Positions 9,261 to 18,407 of a stretch of 64,000 bases of DNA are shown piece by piece. Source of the stretch: Flavihumibacter soli (GTDB taxonomy: Bacteria; Bacteroidota; Bacteroidia; Sphingobacteriales; Sphingobacteriaceae); the NCBI RefSeq assembly GCF_010692725.1, contig NZ_JAAFZB010000096.1, positions 1,257,367 through 1,321,366 of the forward strand, written 5' to 3'. Below the pieces are notes generated by a model. The model was not told the DNA's origin. It saw nothing but the letters and a program-made list of their open reading frames with translations, and ran no database searches. Position 1 is the stretch's first letter. Each line of letters opens with the position of its first letter. Position numbers and translations under genes: made by a program.

Positions 9261-9432
9261 GATTTCAATTTGCTAATGTGACAATTTGTTAATTTGCTAA
9301 TGAAGGCTGAATCAATTAAATCACTATTAAGAACGCAATAGTGATAGTTTTAAAGTTATAAATAAGTATTCGTTCGTATCTGTGAAAACGTTATACATTT
9401 CAATGGCAGATACACATTAGCAAATTGCCAAA
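9261..9432. repeat. Intergenic AT-rich word repeats in inverted orientation
   Basis: Between the VOC and miaE genes the words TTTGCTAAT and TTTGTTAATTTGC occur near 9272-9302. Their reverse complement, ATTAGCAAATTGCCAAATTA, occurs near 9416-9435. The same words recur in other gaps (about 15040-15085, 38165-38236, 59985-60160, 61940-62010, 62860-62900, 63597-63640). No gene was found here. Confidence 0.6.
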
Positions 9433-10035
9433 TTATCCGTGGATGGTTTCTTTTTTGCCGTAATTCTGGATAACCTTCGCTTCGTACTCCAGGAACTCTT
9501 TCCAGCGCTTCTCTACGTCTATTTCACCTGCATACTTCCTTGCCAGGGTAATAAACATGGTATAATGTCCCGCCTCGCTGACCATCAGTTCATAATAGAA
9601 ATCAGACAACTGCTTATCATTTATATTCTCCGACATCACCTTAAAACGTTCGCAACTGCGGGCTTCTATCATGGCTGAAAGAAGAAGGCGATCTATCAGA
9701 TTTTGCTGCCGGCTTCCGCCTTTCACCATGAACTGCATCAGTTCATTCACATAATTATCCTTTCGTTCTCTGCCAAGGATGTAGCCGCGTTCGAGGATGA
9801 TATCGTGAACCCGTTTAAAATGATCCATCTCTTCCTGAACCAGCATTGCCATCTGTTGAACAAGGTCAGATAAGTTTGGGTTTTGAACAATCAGGGTGAT
9901 CGCATTACTGGCTGCCTTTTGTTCGCAGAAAGCATGGTCCGTAAGGATCTCCTCAATATTGCTTTCCACAATGTTCTTTACCCAGTTGGGATCAGTGGGA
10001 AGCTGAAGCTTTAAAATGGTCTTTTCGTTACTCAC
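9433..10035 (-). CDS. miaE: tRNA-(ms2io6A)-hydroxylase, MiaE family
   Basis: 200 residues, a ferritin-like four-helix diiron protein. The diiron ligands are recognisable: FCEQKAAS, EEMDHFKRVHD, IEARSCERFKV and SEAGHYTMFITLARKY supply the Glu and His residues in the MiaE order. MiaE hydroxylates the 2-methylthio-isopentenyl group of A37 in tRNAs reading U-starting codons, using O2 and iron, and depends on prior MiaA and MiaB modification; neither is in this window. A TAACTTTG box (10040-10047, minus strand) ends only 4 bp before the ATG, suggesting a very short leader. It is divergent from ppc. Confidence 0.9.
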   Translation of the reverse strand: MSNEKTILKLQLPTDPNWVKNIVESNIEEILTDHAFCEQKAASNAITLIVQNPNLSDLVQQMAMLVQEEMDHFKRVHDIILERGYILGRERKDNYVNELMQFMVKGGSRQQNLIDRLLLSAMIEARSCERFKVMSENINDKQLSDFYYELMVSEAGHYTMFITLARKYAGEIDVEKRWKEFLEYEAKVIQNYGKKETIHG

Positions 10036-10130
10036 AGAGCAAAGTTACTGTTCATAAATTAAAGACAGACAGTTTTTATCAATAGTAAAAGCTTAGATGC
10101 GACATAAAGATTTCGTATTTTTCCCTGACT

Positions 10131-12719
10131 ATGTCAAAACTGATCTCCAAAACTGGGTCGAAGCAGACGGTGTTTAAAGATGAAGTCACTACGAAGTTTG
10201 AACTTTATAACAGTTTATTCCTTACCCTGCCTTTTTACACAGTCAAAAATACCGGCCTGGCACTCCCTTACTTTTTTAATCATTGTGAGGAAGGTGCAAA
10301 CCAGCATATAAGCCCGGATAAGATAATTTCCACTTTTTTCACAGCGCAAAAAGGTATTACAGACGAGACGAAGACCGTCGAACTTCTGTTTCGTTTTATT
10401 CAATATATCGAGCGGCAGGTCGTTCTGTTTGATGCGGTAGAGGATGCTGCATTTTCCAAAATAAAGGAAGTTGAAGACACGGTCTCTTTCAACAGTTTAA
10501 TGAAACAGGCATCAGGAGATGAAAATCTGTATCAACGCATTGTTGAATCATTAAGAGAATTTAAGCTTCGTCTCGTACTTACTGCTCACCCGACTCAATT
10601 CTATCCGGGCCCGGTGTTAGGTATAATGACAGACCTCACGAATGCCATTAAGGAGAACGATATCAAAACCATCAGCTTGCTCTTACAGCAGTTGGGGAAA
10701 ACTCCCTTCTTTAAAAAGGAAAAACCAAGCCCCGTCGACGAAGCTACCAGCCTGACCTGGTACCTGGAGAACATTTTATATCAAACTGCTTCAGATATAC
10801 ATAACAACCTGGAAGAGGTGCTTGATCTCAGTTTTAGCAACCATAGCCTGATAGAACTGGGTTTCTGGCCGGGAGGTGACCGGGATGGAAATCCGTATGT
10901 AACAGCTGAAACGACCGAACAGGTCTCATTGTTGCTAAGGAAAGCTTTGTTCAGGTGTTATTACCGGGATTTCAGGGATATGAAACGCCGCATCACATTT
11001 CGGGGTGTGGAGAAGTTTATGGATAACCTGGAGGTTTTGATCTACTCAAATGCCTTTGACTCCCATCCCAGCCAGGACAATATAAAAGAGGAGCTCTTAA
11101 CCAATTTCCGATCCATTAAGGCCGTACTCAGCCTCTATCATGATAACCTGTTTGCCAGCCTCGTCGATGATATGATCTGGAAGGTGCGGCTCTTCGGCTG
11201 TTATTTTGCCTCCCTGGATATCCGGCAGGATAGCCGTATCCTGAGAAAGCTTTTTGAGGAATGCACCGCTTCTCCGGAGCTCAATGATGAACTCCCGGCT
11301 AATTATTCCGATTTCGCTGAAGCGGAAAAGATCGCTGCCATCGGCATGACCACATCGGATTTTTCATCTGACGAGTCGTTTTCGGAATTAAGCAGAGATG
11401 GACTGCAGGTTATACGCCTTATCCGGGAAATGCAAAATAATAATGGCAAGCGTGCATGCCACCGGTTTATAATCAGTAACTGCCAGAAAGCATCAGACAT
11501 ACTCCAGCTAATGCAGCTGTTCCTCTGGAGCGACTGGGAAATGGATTCCCTCGACATTGATTTTGTACCGCTGTTCGAAACCATAGATGATTTGAAAGCC
11601 GCCGATAAGGTTATGGAAAGTCTTTACCGGCATCCGATTTACAGAAAGCATCTTAAAAGAAGGAAGAACCGGCAGACCATCATGCTGGGCTACTCAGATA
11701 GTACCAAAGATGGCGGTTATTTGATGGCTAACTGGTCTATTTATGCTTCTAAAGCCAGCCTGACAAAAACGTCGCGTGAGAATGGTATCGACCTTGCCTT
11801 TTTTGACGGCCGTGGGGGGCCGCCGGCCAGGGGCGGTGGTAAAACGCATAATTTCTATGCTTCCTTCGGGCGAGATGTCGCTAATAAACAGATCCAGATC
11901 ACCGTACAAGGTCAGACTATCAGTTCACAGTTCGGCACTTTAGAGAGTTCGTTCAGTAATATGGAGCAGCTTGTTCATGCCGGAATAAGCTCCGCTTTAT
12001 ATAAGCAGGGCTCTGATACGATGACGAAAAATGAAAGCGATCTTTTTGCACGAATGGCTGAAGTGAGCTATGATTGCTTCATCTCATTAAGAAAGCATCC
12101 GCTGTTCCTGAAATTCCTGGAAATTCAAAGCCCTTTGAGGATGTTATCCCAGATCAACATCAGCAGCCGCCCGGTTAAAAGAAATGGTGATACCGAACTA
12201 AAACTTGAGGATCTAAGGGCCATCAGCTTCGTGACCGCATGGAGCCAGCTGAAACAAAACGTTCCCGGATTTTATGGCGTAGGATCGGCACTCCAATTCG
12301 TCAAGGATAACGATGACTGGGAAACCGCAAAAAGGTTCTACAAGGAGAACGGCTTCTTCAAAACGGCCATAGACAATTGTATGATGTCCATGAGTAAGTC
12401 TGATTTTAGACTGACGGCTTACCTGGAAAAGGATGCAACTTTCGGCGTCTTCTGGAAAATGTTAAAGGAAGAATTTGAACTGACAAAAAAATTAGTTCTT
12501 GAGCTTACTGGCACAAAGGTGCTCATGGAGAAATATCCTGTGGCAAGGCAGTCTATCTCCGTTCGGGAAAAAATAACGCTGCCGCTGGTAATCATTCAGC
12601 GCTACGCTATTATCAAAGGGCTGGATCCTCAAACTACCGAAGAACAGAAAACAGTCTTCGACAAGTTAATACTAAGAACCTTATACGGGATAGTAAATGC
12701 AGCGAGAAATTCAGTGTAG
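10131..12719 (+). CDS. ppc: Phosphoenolpyruvate carboxylase
   Basis: 862 residues, near full length for PEPC. It converts PEP and bicarbonate to oxaloacetate, replenishing the TCA cycle in the cytoplasm. Key parts: catalytic His H153 in VLTAHPTQ, GGDRDGNP at about 248-255, LGYSDSTKDGG at about 519-529, and the glycine loop FDGRGGPPARGGG with D559. In the best-known enzymes this loop reads FHGRGG with a GRGGGP end, so the His-to-Asp change and the PPA insert mark a divergent form, which I recall as common in Bacteroidota. The C-terminus ends RNSV where classical enzymes end RNTG. It starts at ATG 10131, 95 bp from divergent miaE, and is a single gene. Confidence 0.95.
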   Translation: MSKLISKTGSKQTVFKDEVTTKFELYNSLFLTLPFYTVKNTGLALPYFFNHCEEGANQHISPDKIISTFFTAQKGITDETKTVELLFRFIQYIERQVVLFDAVEDAAFSKIKEVEDTVSFNSLMKQASGDENLYQRIVESLREFKLRLVLTAHPTQFYPGPVLGIMTDLTNAIKENDIKTISLLLQQLGKTPFFKKEKPSPVDEATSLTWYLENILYQTASDIHNNLEEVLDLSFSNHSLIELGFWPGGDRDGNPYVTAETTEQVSLLLRKALFRCYYRDFRDMKRRITFRGVEKFMDNLEVLIYSNAFDSHPSQDNIKEELLTNFRSIKAVLSLYHDNLFASLVDDMIWKVRLFGCYFASLDIRQDSRILRKLFEECTASPELNDELPANYSDFAEAEKIAAIGMTTSDFSSDESFSELSRDGLQVIRLIREMQNNNGKRACHRFIISNCQKASDILQLMQLFLWSDWEMDSLDIDFVPLFETIDDLKAADKVMESLYRHPIYRKHLKRRKNRQTIMLGYSDSTKDGGYLMANWSIYASKASLTKTSRENGIDLAFFDGRGGPPARGGGKTHNFYASFGRDVANKQIQITVQGQTISSQFGTLESSFSNMEQLVHAGISSALYKQGSDTMTKNESDLFARMAEVSYDCFISLRKHPLFLKFLEIQSPLRMLSQINISSRPVKRNGDTELKLEDLRAISFVTAWSQLKQNVPGFYGVGSALQFVKDNDDWETAKRFYKENGFFKTAIDNCMMSMSKSDFRLTAYLEKDATFGVFWKMLKEEFELTKKLVLELTGTKVLMEKYPVARQSISVREKITLPLVIIQRYAIIKGLDPQTTEEQKTVFDKLILRTLYGIVNAARNSV

Positions 12720-12868
12720 CTGTCAGGTATCAGGCATGAGGTTTCAGGGTTTGGCTATCAGGTTTCAGGTATCAGCTGTCAGGTATCAGGTATCAGCTTT
12801 TTAGATTAGATTAGATTTTTTTTCCAACCTCCCTAAACCCATAAACCTATAATCCCATAAACCTTTCC
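12720..12868. repeat. Short-word tandem repeat between convergent genes
   Basis: From 12720 to about 12802 the words GTATCAGGTATCAG, GTTTCAG and CTGTCAG repeat with a period of about 10 bp. The reverse complement (CAGCTGATAC) recurs at 63650-63690. From 12830 a second low-complexity stretch (CCCATAAACCTATAATCCC) follows. No hairpin terminator with a T-run was evident and no coding potential is seen. Confidence 0.55.
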
Positions 12869-13681
12869 TTACATCTTCAGGTACGGATCAGCTCCTTCTG
12901 CCGGAAGATCTGCACTGTAATGAAATTTCAGTTTTTCAGCGGTAATCTGGGTGATATCCAGGATGACTGAGGTACCGCTTTTACTGTTAGGAGCTGGGAC
13001 AGCCAATTCGCCATGCTCAGGAATATTATAGAGGGTCACGTATTCCGTTTTGAAGGTCTGGCCCCGTTTAATATACCTGACCGATACCTTGACCGTATCA
13101 AGAGGAAAGCCGGTTTGATTCTTAACAATCGCCTGCAAGTGGCGAATGCCACCAAACTTGCTATAGTATCTGAAGGCGTTATGGCTCACTTTAATGAACT
13201 CGGACCAGCGGTTTCTAATGTGGGTATTCGCTGTATCGACTTTGGAAGCCGGGGATTCCGCCGCCTGTTGCACAATCTTTTTCACAGGTGCAGATGCCAG
13301 CTTTACTGGTGCAGGCGCGGGTTCTGAGGATTGCTGCTTGTGAACAACCATCTTGCCGTCCTGCTTGTAATAATACAGGGCACCGTTTAAAATCAGGAGT
13401 ACCACAGCTGCACACTGCATAAATGTGATCCGCTTACGCGTCTTTGGCTCGGAGATGGCATCGGCGGAGAAAACATACTTTGGACCGACATGCTTTTTAA
13501 AGTGCAAAGGTACACCCGTTTCATTCAGTAAAGATTTGAGCTCCTCAATCTTACAGGCAGGTATCCATCTTCCTCCTTCCGTGCGAAGTAATGTTTCCGG
13601 ATTGACGCCTTTTTTTCTTAATTCCTCAATTGAAAAAGGGCCTTCTTTGCCACCCGGTGTTTGAATGTAATATGTGATCAT
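12869..13681 (-). CDS. GYF_2 domain membrane protein
   Basis: 270 residues. The N-terminus, ITYYIQTPGGKEGPFSIEEL and RTEGGRWIPACKIEELKSLL, is a GYF_2 (DUF4339) domain, a small module believed to mediate protein-protein contacts at the membrane. A basic stretch (EPKTRKRIT) precedes a single membrane segment, FMQCAAVVLLILNGALYYY (about residues 88-106). Then comes an Ala/Pro-rich linker and a beta-rich extracytoplasmic domain (IRHLQAIVKNQTGFPLDTVKVSVRYI), which I do not recognise. The layout suggests a cytoplasmic GYF_2 head and an external sensor or binding domain. It is divergent from the GH43 gene. Confidence 0.8.
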   Translation of the reverse strand: MITYYIQTPGGKEGPFSIEELRKKGVNPETLLRTEGGRWIPACKIEELKSLLNETGVPLHFKKHVGPKYVFSADAISEPKTRKRITFMQCAAVVLLILNGALYYYKQDGKMVVHKQQSSEPAPAPVKLASAPVKKIVQQAAESPASKVDTANTHIRNRWSEFIKVSHNAFRYYSKFGGIRHLQAIVKNQTGFPLDTVKVSVRYIKRGQTFKTEYVTLYNIPEHGELAVPAPNSKSGTSVILDITQITAEKLKFHYSADLPAEGADPYLKM

Positions 13682-13798
13682 TCCTAGTAGCTAACAGAGC
13701 CTGAGCCTTTATACGCAATTAAAAGCATTTAGGTTATAGGTAAATTACTTTCCAGATTTATGGTAAATTAGCAAAATTAAATAAAGATTACCGTCATT

Positions 13799-14782
13799 AT
13801 GAATCTCAGAAACCTGGCAATTGTGCTCCTGTTCAGTTCAACTCTAAGCGGCTGTTTTAGCCAGCGCGCCAGCAACGTGGTCAGATCGGGAAACCCGGTG
13901 TTTGAAGGCTGGTACGCTGACCCCGAAGCTGTCGTATTCAGGGAGAAGTACTATATATATCCCACCTATTCGGCACCTTATGAGAAACAGGTTTTCCTCG
14001 ACGCTTTTTCCTCGAAGGATTTGGTTAACTGGGAAAAACACAGCCGTATTGTCGATACTGCCTCGATACGCTGGGCAAAAAAAGCGGTATGGGCACCATC
14101 AATTACTGAAAAGGACGGGCGGTATTACCTGTTCTTCGGTGCGAATGATATCCAGAACGATCAGGAGCATGGAGGAATCGGTGTTGCCGTATCCGATAAT
14201 CCGGAAGGACCTTTTAAAGACCACCTTGGTAAGCCGCTTATTGATAAATTCCATAATGGCGCCCAGCCTATAGACCAGTTTGTGTTTAAGGACAAGGACG
14301 GGCAATACTATCTTATTTATGGCGGTTGGCGGCACTGTAATATTGCCCGTCTCAATAGCGATTTCACTGGATTTCTACCCTTCTCCGATGGTACTGTCTT
14401 CAAGGAGATCACCCCCGACAAGTATGTGGAGGGTCCCTTTATGTTCATCAGAAATGGAAAATATTATTTTATGTGGTCTGAAGGGGGCTGGACAGGACCG
14501 GACTATTCGGTTGCCTATGCCATAGCAGACTCACCGCTCGGCCCCTTTAAGAGGGCAGGTAAGATCCTTCAGCAAAATAGCACGGTAGCGACCGGCGCAG
14601 GCCATCATTCGGTAATTCATCATTCCGCAAAAGACCGCTGGTATATGGTGTATCACCGCAGACCGCTCGGGCAAACAGACAGAAATCACCGGGTAACCTG
14701 TATTGATGAAATGAAGTTCAAAGGTGATTCCATTCTTCCTGTAAAGATCACTTTTGAAGGGGTGGAGAAGGATAAGTTATGA
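13799..14782 (+). CDS. Glycoside hydrolase family 43 lipoprotein
   Basis: 327 residues with a lipobox (STLSGC, Cys19), so lipid-anchored in the envelope. The five-bladed propeller of GH43 is supported by repeated YYIYPTYS, YYLFFGAND, YYLIYGGW and YYFMWSEGG strands. The three catalytic carboxylates can be placed: general base D41 in YADPEA, pKa modulator D159 in PIDQF and general acid E211 in YVEGPF. HHSVIHH near residue 265 fits the inner metal-binding His. GH43 enzymes cleave arabinosyl, xylosyl or galactosyl linkages; the substrate cannot be read from sequence. No SusC/SusD pair lies nearby, so this is not part of a visible polysaccharide utilisation locus. Confidence 0.92.
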   Translation: MNLRNLAIVLLFSSTLSGCFSQRASNVVRSGNPVFEGWYADPEAVVFREKYYIYPTYSAPYEKQVFLDAFSSKDLVNWEKHSRIVDTASIRWAKKAVWAPSITEKDGRYYLFFGANDIQNDQEHGGIGVAVSDNPEGPFKDHLGKPLIDKFHNGAQPIDQFVFKDKDGQYYLIYGGWRHCNIARLNSDFTGFLPFSDGTVFKEITPDKYVEGPFMFIRNGKYYFMWSEGGWTGPDYSVAYAIADSPLGPFKRAGKILQQNSTVATGAGHHSVIHHSAKDRWYMVYHRRPLGQTDRNHRVTCIDEMKFKGDSILPVKITFEGVEKDKL

Positions 14783-15080
14783 GTTGGTGTTATTAGCTGG
14801 GAGTTGGGAGTTGGGAGTTATGAGTATTAAGTAATAAGTGGTAAGTAATAAGTGGTAAGTAATAGGAAGGCCCTTCCTTAGGTCTGGTAAGGGATTGGTT
14901 AAGGTCAAGTCCATTAAAACATGGACTTGAGTCGAAGATGGTATGAAGGAGAATGCTGGAAGGAATAGTCAAATCATGTTCCTTAACTCAAATGATCATG
15001 CGAGGGCATAATGCCAGGCACTGACATTTACATCCACCAATTAGCAAATTGCCGAATTAGCATATTAGCACATTACCGAA
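14783..15080. repeat. Intergenic low-complexity and word repeats
   Basis: GAGTTGGGAGTTGGGAGTTA (about 14800-14819) and GGTAAGTAATAAGTGGTAAG (about 14839-14858) are tandem word repeats. A 9-bp inverted repeat CAAGTCCAT/ATGGACTTG (14906-14929, 6-nt loop) is present without a T-run. ATTAGCAAATTGCC-type words appear at 15040-15080. The genes on both sides converge on this gap. No coding sequence is supported. Confidence 0.55.
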
Positions 15081-15755
15081 TTAACCTGCCAGTTCAATAA
15101 TATCCCGGCCTTCAACAGTGCTTTTCCGGAACCCCTTTTTTGTAACGGTAATCATGGCCAGACCCAATTCTTTCAAGGTGCAGAAGCCATTGGGATAAAG
15201 AGCCCGCCCTATGGGATAAAGCCAGGTGATATAGCGATAAAAGGATTTCGCATTCTTCAGGCCTTCGGTTGGCCTCATAAAGCCCGGACGAAAATTATAC
15301 ACCTGTCTGAAAGGTAGTTCCATCAGATCGTTTTCAGTTTTACCCTTCACTCTTGCCCATGTCTGCCGTTCCCTCTCCGTGCTGTCAGTTCCGGCACCGG
15401 AAACATAGCAGAATGTCATAGCGGGATTCAGCCTGCTCAATGTTTGGGCTACATGCATCGTCAGGGTATAGGTCAGTTCGTAATAGGTCTCTGGTTTAAC
15501 GCCTATCGAGGATACTCCCAAGCAAAAAAAGCAGGCATTATAACCTTCGATCCTATCTTCAATCAATGAAAGATCAAAAAAATTACTGTGAATGATCTCT
15601 GTGAGCTTTGGATGATTTACACCTCCTGGTTTCCGATTGATCACCAGCACTGACTCAACATCAGGATGCAGAAGGCATTCATGCATGACACCTTCTCCTA
15701 CCATTCCTGTGGCACCGGTTATTATGACTCTGATCTTCGTTTCCAATTCGCTCAT
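15081..15755 (-). CDS. NAD(P)-binding Rossmann protein (atypical SDR, HTATIP2-like)
   Basis: 224 residues. The start VRVIITGATGMVGEGVMHECL is the TGxxGxxG nucleotide motif of atypical short-chain dehydrogenases. It is followed by VLVINRKPGG (second strand with cofactor-selecting Arg) and FFCLGVSSIG. YVSGAGTDSTE and WARVKGKTENDL put a Ser and a Lys in places similar to the extended SDR active site, but the Tyr of YxxxK is replaced, so catalysis is doubtful. It resembles HTATIP2/NAD(P)H-binding proteins that act as redox sensors or reductases. No functional partner is adjacent. Confidence 0.85.
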   Translation of the reverse strand: MSELETKIRVIITGATGMVGEGVMHECLLHPDVESVLVINRKPGGVNHPKLTEIIHSNFFDLSLIEDRIEGYNACFFCLGVSSIGVKPETYYELTYTLTMHVAQTLSRLNPAMTFCYVSGAGTDSTERERQTWARVKGKTENDLMELPFRQVYNFRPGFMRPTEGLKNAKSFYRYITWLYPIGRALYPNGFCTLKELGLAMITVTKKGFRKSTVEGRDIIELAG

Positions 15756-15869
15756 TATTCCTCGTGAAATTACTAATAATCAAGGAGATGTTCCATCAGC
15801 ATATTGCCCTGCGGTTTCGTAAGGTTATTGTAAACTAAACTAATAGTGGTGTTTTATTTCACTATGGCG

Positions 15870-15877
15870 TATCTTTG
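15870..15877 (+). promoter_or_regulatory. Bacteroidota -7 promoter element (TATCTTTG)
   Basis: TATCTTTG matches the TAnnTTTG -7 consensus of the Bacteroidota primary sigma factor exactly. It lies 62 bp before the ATG of the hybrid kinase at 15940. A -33 TTTG-type box is not clear (only TTTTATTT about 15-20 bp upstream). Confidence 0.5.
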
Positions 15878-15939
15878 CCCCCCGAAAATACGTATGGCTC
15901 TATCAGTAAACTCATCTGTTTTTGGGTTTTAACATTTAC

Positions 15940-18306
15940 ATGAGGTTCGAAAAACGATTTTATATTCTTCTGCTAATACTCTGCTGTAATCTAAGTTTCA
16001 GCTTTGCATCCGTAAAGGATTTGCCTCTTGCTAAAGAAGGGATCCTGGATCTCAGAAATCGATCCTTCGAAAATAAGGTCGCTCTCGATGGCGAATGGGA
16101 ATTTTACTGGAAACAGCTTTTAAACCCCGGGGATAAAGCTCTTGCGGGTCGGGAAATTGTCAGATTTCCGTTCAGATGGGATGGCCAGGTTATTAATGGC
16201 GAAAAGCTTCCCTCATTCGGTTATGCAACTTACAAGCTCAGGATATTTTTACCTTCGAAAAGCGAATCTTTACTTCTTGCCCTTCCTGATGTTTATTCTG
16301 CAAGCAGCCTGTTCATAAATGGTAAACTGGTGGCAACAAATGGCAGGGTGGCAACAAATGAAAAGGATTTTGTTCCACACTGGGAATATAAAATGGTTGC
16401 GTTGCCGGAAGGAAAAGATACTTTGGACGTTATTCTCCAGATCTCCAATTTCACTCACAGTAAAGGGGGCATAAAAAAGTCGGTCGAGATAGGCAGTCAG
16501 AAAATGATGGAGTTGAGCCGGAAGCGTGATGAGGCAATTGACTTGATACTTACGGGCTGCTTGTTTATGGGCGGCTTCTTCTTTTTGGGTCTCTACCTCC
16601 TTGGTAACCGGGATAACGCCATCCTTTACTTTGCCTTGTTTTCAATGATCTACAGTTACCGCGTCGCGGGAATAGATAATTATGTATTACACTCCATCAT
16701 GCCTGATATCCCCTGGTCCATCACCGTCCACATGGAGTATATCAGCCTGTTTATGGGAATCTGTTTTTTTGCCAGGTATTCCTTGTCTTTGTACCCGCAG
16801 GTAGTTAGCAAACGGATTATAGACATCATCAGCATCGTTTGTATAACTTTTGCAGTAGTAACCCTGCTACTGCCGCCGATATTTTTCACCCGCCTGGTCA
16901 ATCCCTTTTTATTTGTTGCTATTTTTTGCCTGGTTTACACGCCCTACGTTTATATTCTTGCTTATCGTAGAAAGAGTCCGGGATCTTTCTATTCTTTACT
17001 CAGTTCCTTCGCGTTAATTGCCGTTTTTGCTGTTTCCTTATTTTATTACTGGGGGATTCTTGCTCCTTACCGGATCTCTACATTTATAGCATATGTCGGG
17101 TTCTTCTTCCTGCAGTCACTGGTATTGTCACACAGAGTCTCATTTGTATTGAACAGAGCCAGAGAAGAAGCCGAACAGGGTCTGATTGCCAAGAGCGACT
17201 TTTTAAGCACCATGAGTCATGAGATCCGGACACCACTGAACTCGGTGATCGGCATGAGCCATCTGCTACTAAAAAACAATCCCCGTCCCGACCAGATAGA
17301 GAAGCTGGAAGTGATGCTGTTTTCGGCAAATAACCTGCTTTCAATCGTTAACGACGTATTGGATTACAACAAGATTGAGGCGGGAAAAATCACGTTTGAA
17401 AAGATTGAGATGGATCTTGCTTCCATCACGAGAAATATCGTTAAAGCCTTACAGATATCTGCGGAAGATAAAGGCATCGATCTGAAATTGCAGGTGGATA
17501 CTGCCTTGAAGAACAAGGTTTTGGGTGATCCGACCCGCGTTTCCCAGGTTATCACGAACCTGGTACACAACGCAATCAAATTCACCCAGGCAGGTTACGT
17601 ACAGGTAGGTATTGAAGTAACGGGACAAACCGATCAGCATATCACAGCGCGGATCGAAGTAAAAGATACCGGTATAGGGATTTCGGCAGATAAGCAAAAG
17701 ATCATTTTCGAACGCTTTACACAGGCAGATTCGTCTACTTCCCGCGGGTTTGGGGGTACAGGCTTAGGCCTTGCGATAAGCAAAAAGATACTGGAACTGC
17801 AGAATTCAGCCTTATGTCTTGATAGTGAAGAAGGAACCGGCTCCACCTTCTATTTCATTCAAACGTTTGAGAAAAGCATTAAAACGATCGAGCAGAAAGA
17901 ACATGAGGACAGCCTGCCAAAAGAAGAAAATAAACCACTCACGGGCATTTCGGTTCTTCTGGTTGAAGATAATGCCATGAATGTGATGGTGGCCCAGTCA
18001 TTCCTGCAGCGATGGGGCGCCACTATTGACGTTGCCGTAAACGGGCAGGAAGCGCTGGACAAAATTGACACATCCCGGCATAGGTTAGTGTTGATGGATC
18101 TGCACATGCCGGTAATGGATGGTTATGAGGCCACCCGCCAGATGCGTGCAAATAACGTCACTATACCCATTGTGGCGCTCACCGCTGATCTGCCCAGGGA
18201 AATAGAAGCTGAAGTCAGGGAAACCGGGATAGATGATATCGTTGTAAAACCATTTTTACCGGACGAGCTGTACCGTAAGGTGCTTCATCACGTTAATTCG
18301 AAATAA
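15940..18306 (+). CDS. Hybrid sensor histidine kinase, 7TMR-DISM type
   Basis: About 788 residues from ATG 15940; an in-frame TTG at 15922 is less likely because the signal peptide begins MRFEKRFYILLLILC. Order: signal peptide, extracellular 7TMR-DISM ligand domain (LDGEWEFYWKQL, FINGKLVATNG; a jelly-roll that commonly binds carbohydrates), seven membrane helices (about 195-400), HisKA with phosphorylatable H427 in [12 protein letters not shown], HATPase with N box VHNAIKF and G boxes DTGIGI and GGTGLGLAI, then a receiver domain with D720 in LMDLHMPVMDG. It should autophosphorylate and pass phosphate internally; no HPt or DNA-binding regulator is linked. Its own promoter box lies at 15870. 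Confidence 0.93.
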   Translation: MRFEKRFYILLLILCCNLSFSFASVKDLPLAKEGILDLRNRSFENKVALDGEWEFYWKQLLNPGDKALAGREIVRFPFRWDGQVINGEKLPSFGYATYKLRIFLPSKSESLLLALPDVYSASSLFINGKLVATNGRVATNEKDFVPHWEYKMVALPEGKDTLDVILQISNFTHSKGGIKKSVEIGSQKMMELSRKRDEAIDLILTGCLFMGGFFFLGLYLLGNRDNAILYFALFSMIYSYRVAGIDNYVLHSIMPDIPWSITVHMEYISLFMGICFFARYSLSLYPQVVSKRIIDIISIVCITFAVVTLLLPPIFFTRLVNPFLFVAIFCLVYTPYVYILAYRRKSPGSFYSLLSSFALIAVFAVSLFYYWGILAPYRISTFIAYVGFFFLQSLVLSHRVSFVLNRAREEAEQGLIAKSDFLSTMSHEIRTPLNSVIGMSHLLLKNNPRPDQIEKLEVMLFSANNLLSIVNDVLDYNKIEAGKITFEKIEMDLASITRNIVKALQISAEDKGIDLKLQVDTALKNKVLGDPTRVSQVITNLVHNAIKFTQAGYVQVGIEVTGQTDQHITARIEVKDTGIGISADKQKIIFERFTQADSSTSRGFGGTGLGLAISKKILELQNSALCLDSEEGTGSTFYFIQTFEKSIKTIEQKEHEDSLPKEENKPLTGISVLLVEDNAMNVMVAQSFLQRWGATIDVAVNGQEALDKIDTSRHRLVLMDLHMPVMDGYEATRQMRANNVTIPIVALTADLPREIEAEVRETGIDDIVVKPFLPDELYRKVLHHVNSK

Positions 18307-18407
18307 CAGTATTGCACTGTCTGTCCGGCCAGGCAGCAGACCGGATTATCATTCGGGTGTTTTCTTATATTTATGGCTGTTCCAATAAATATATTCAAGC
18401 TCCGTGT

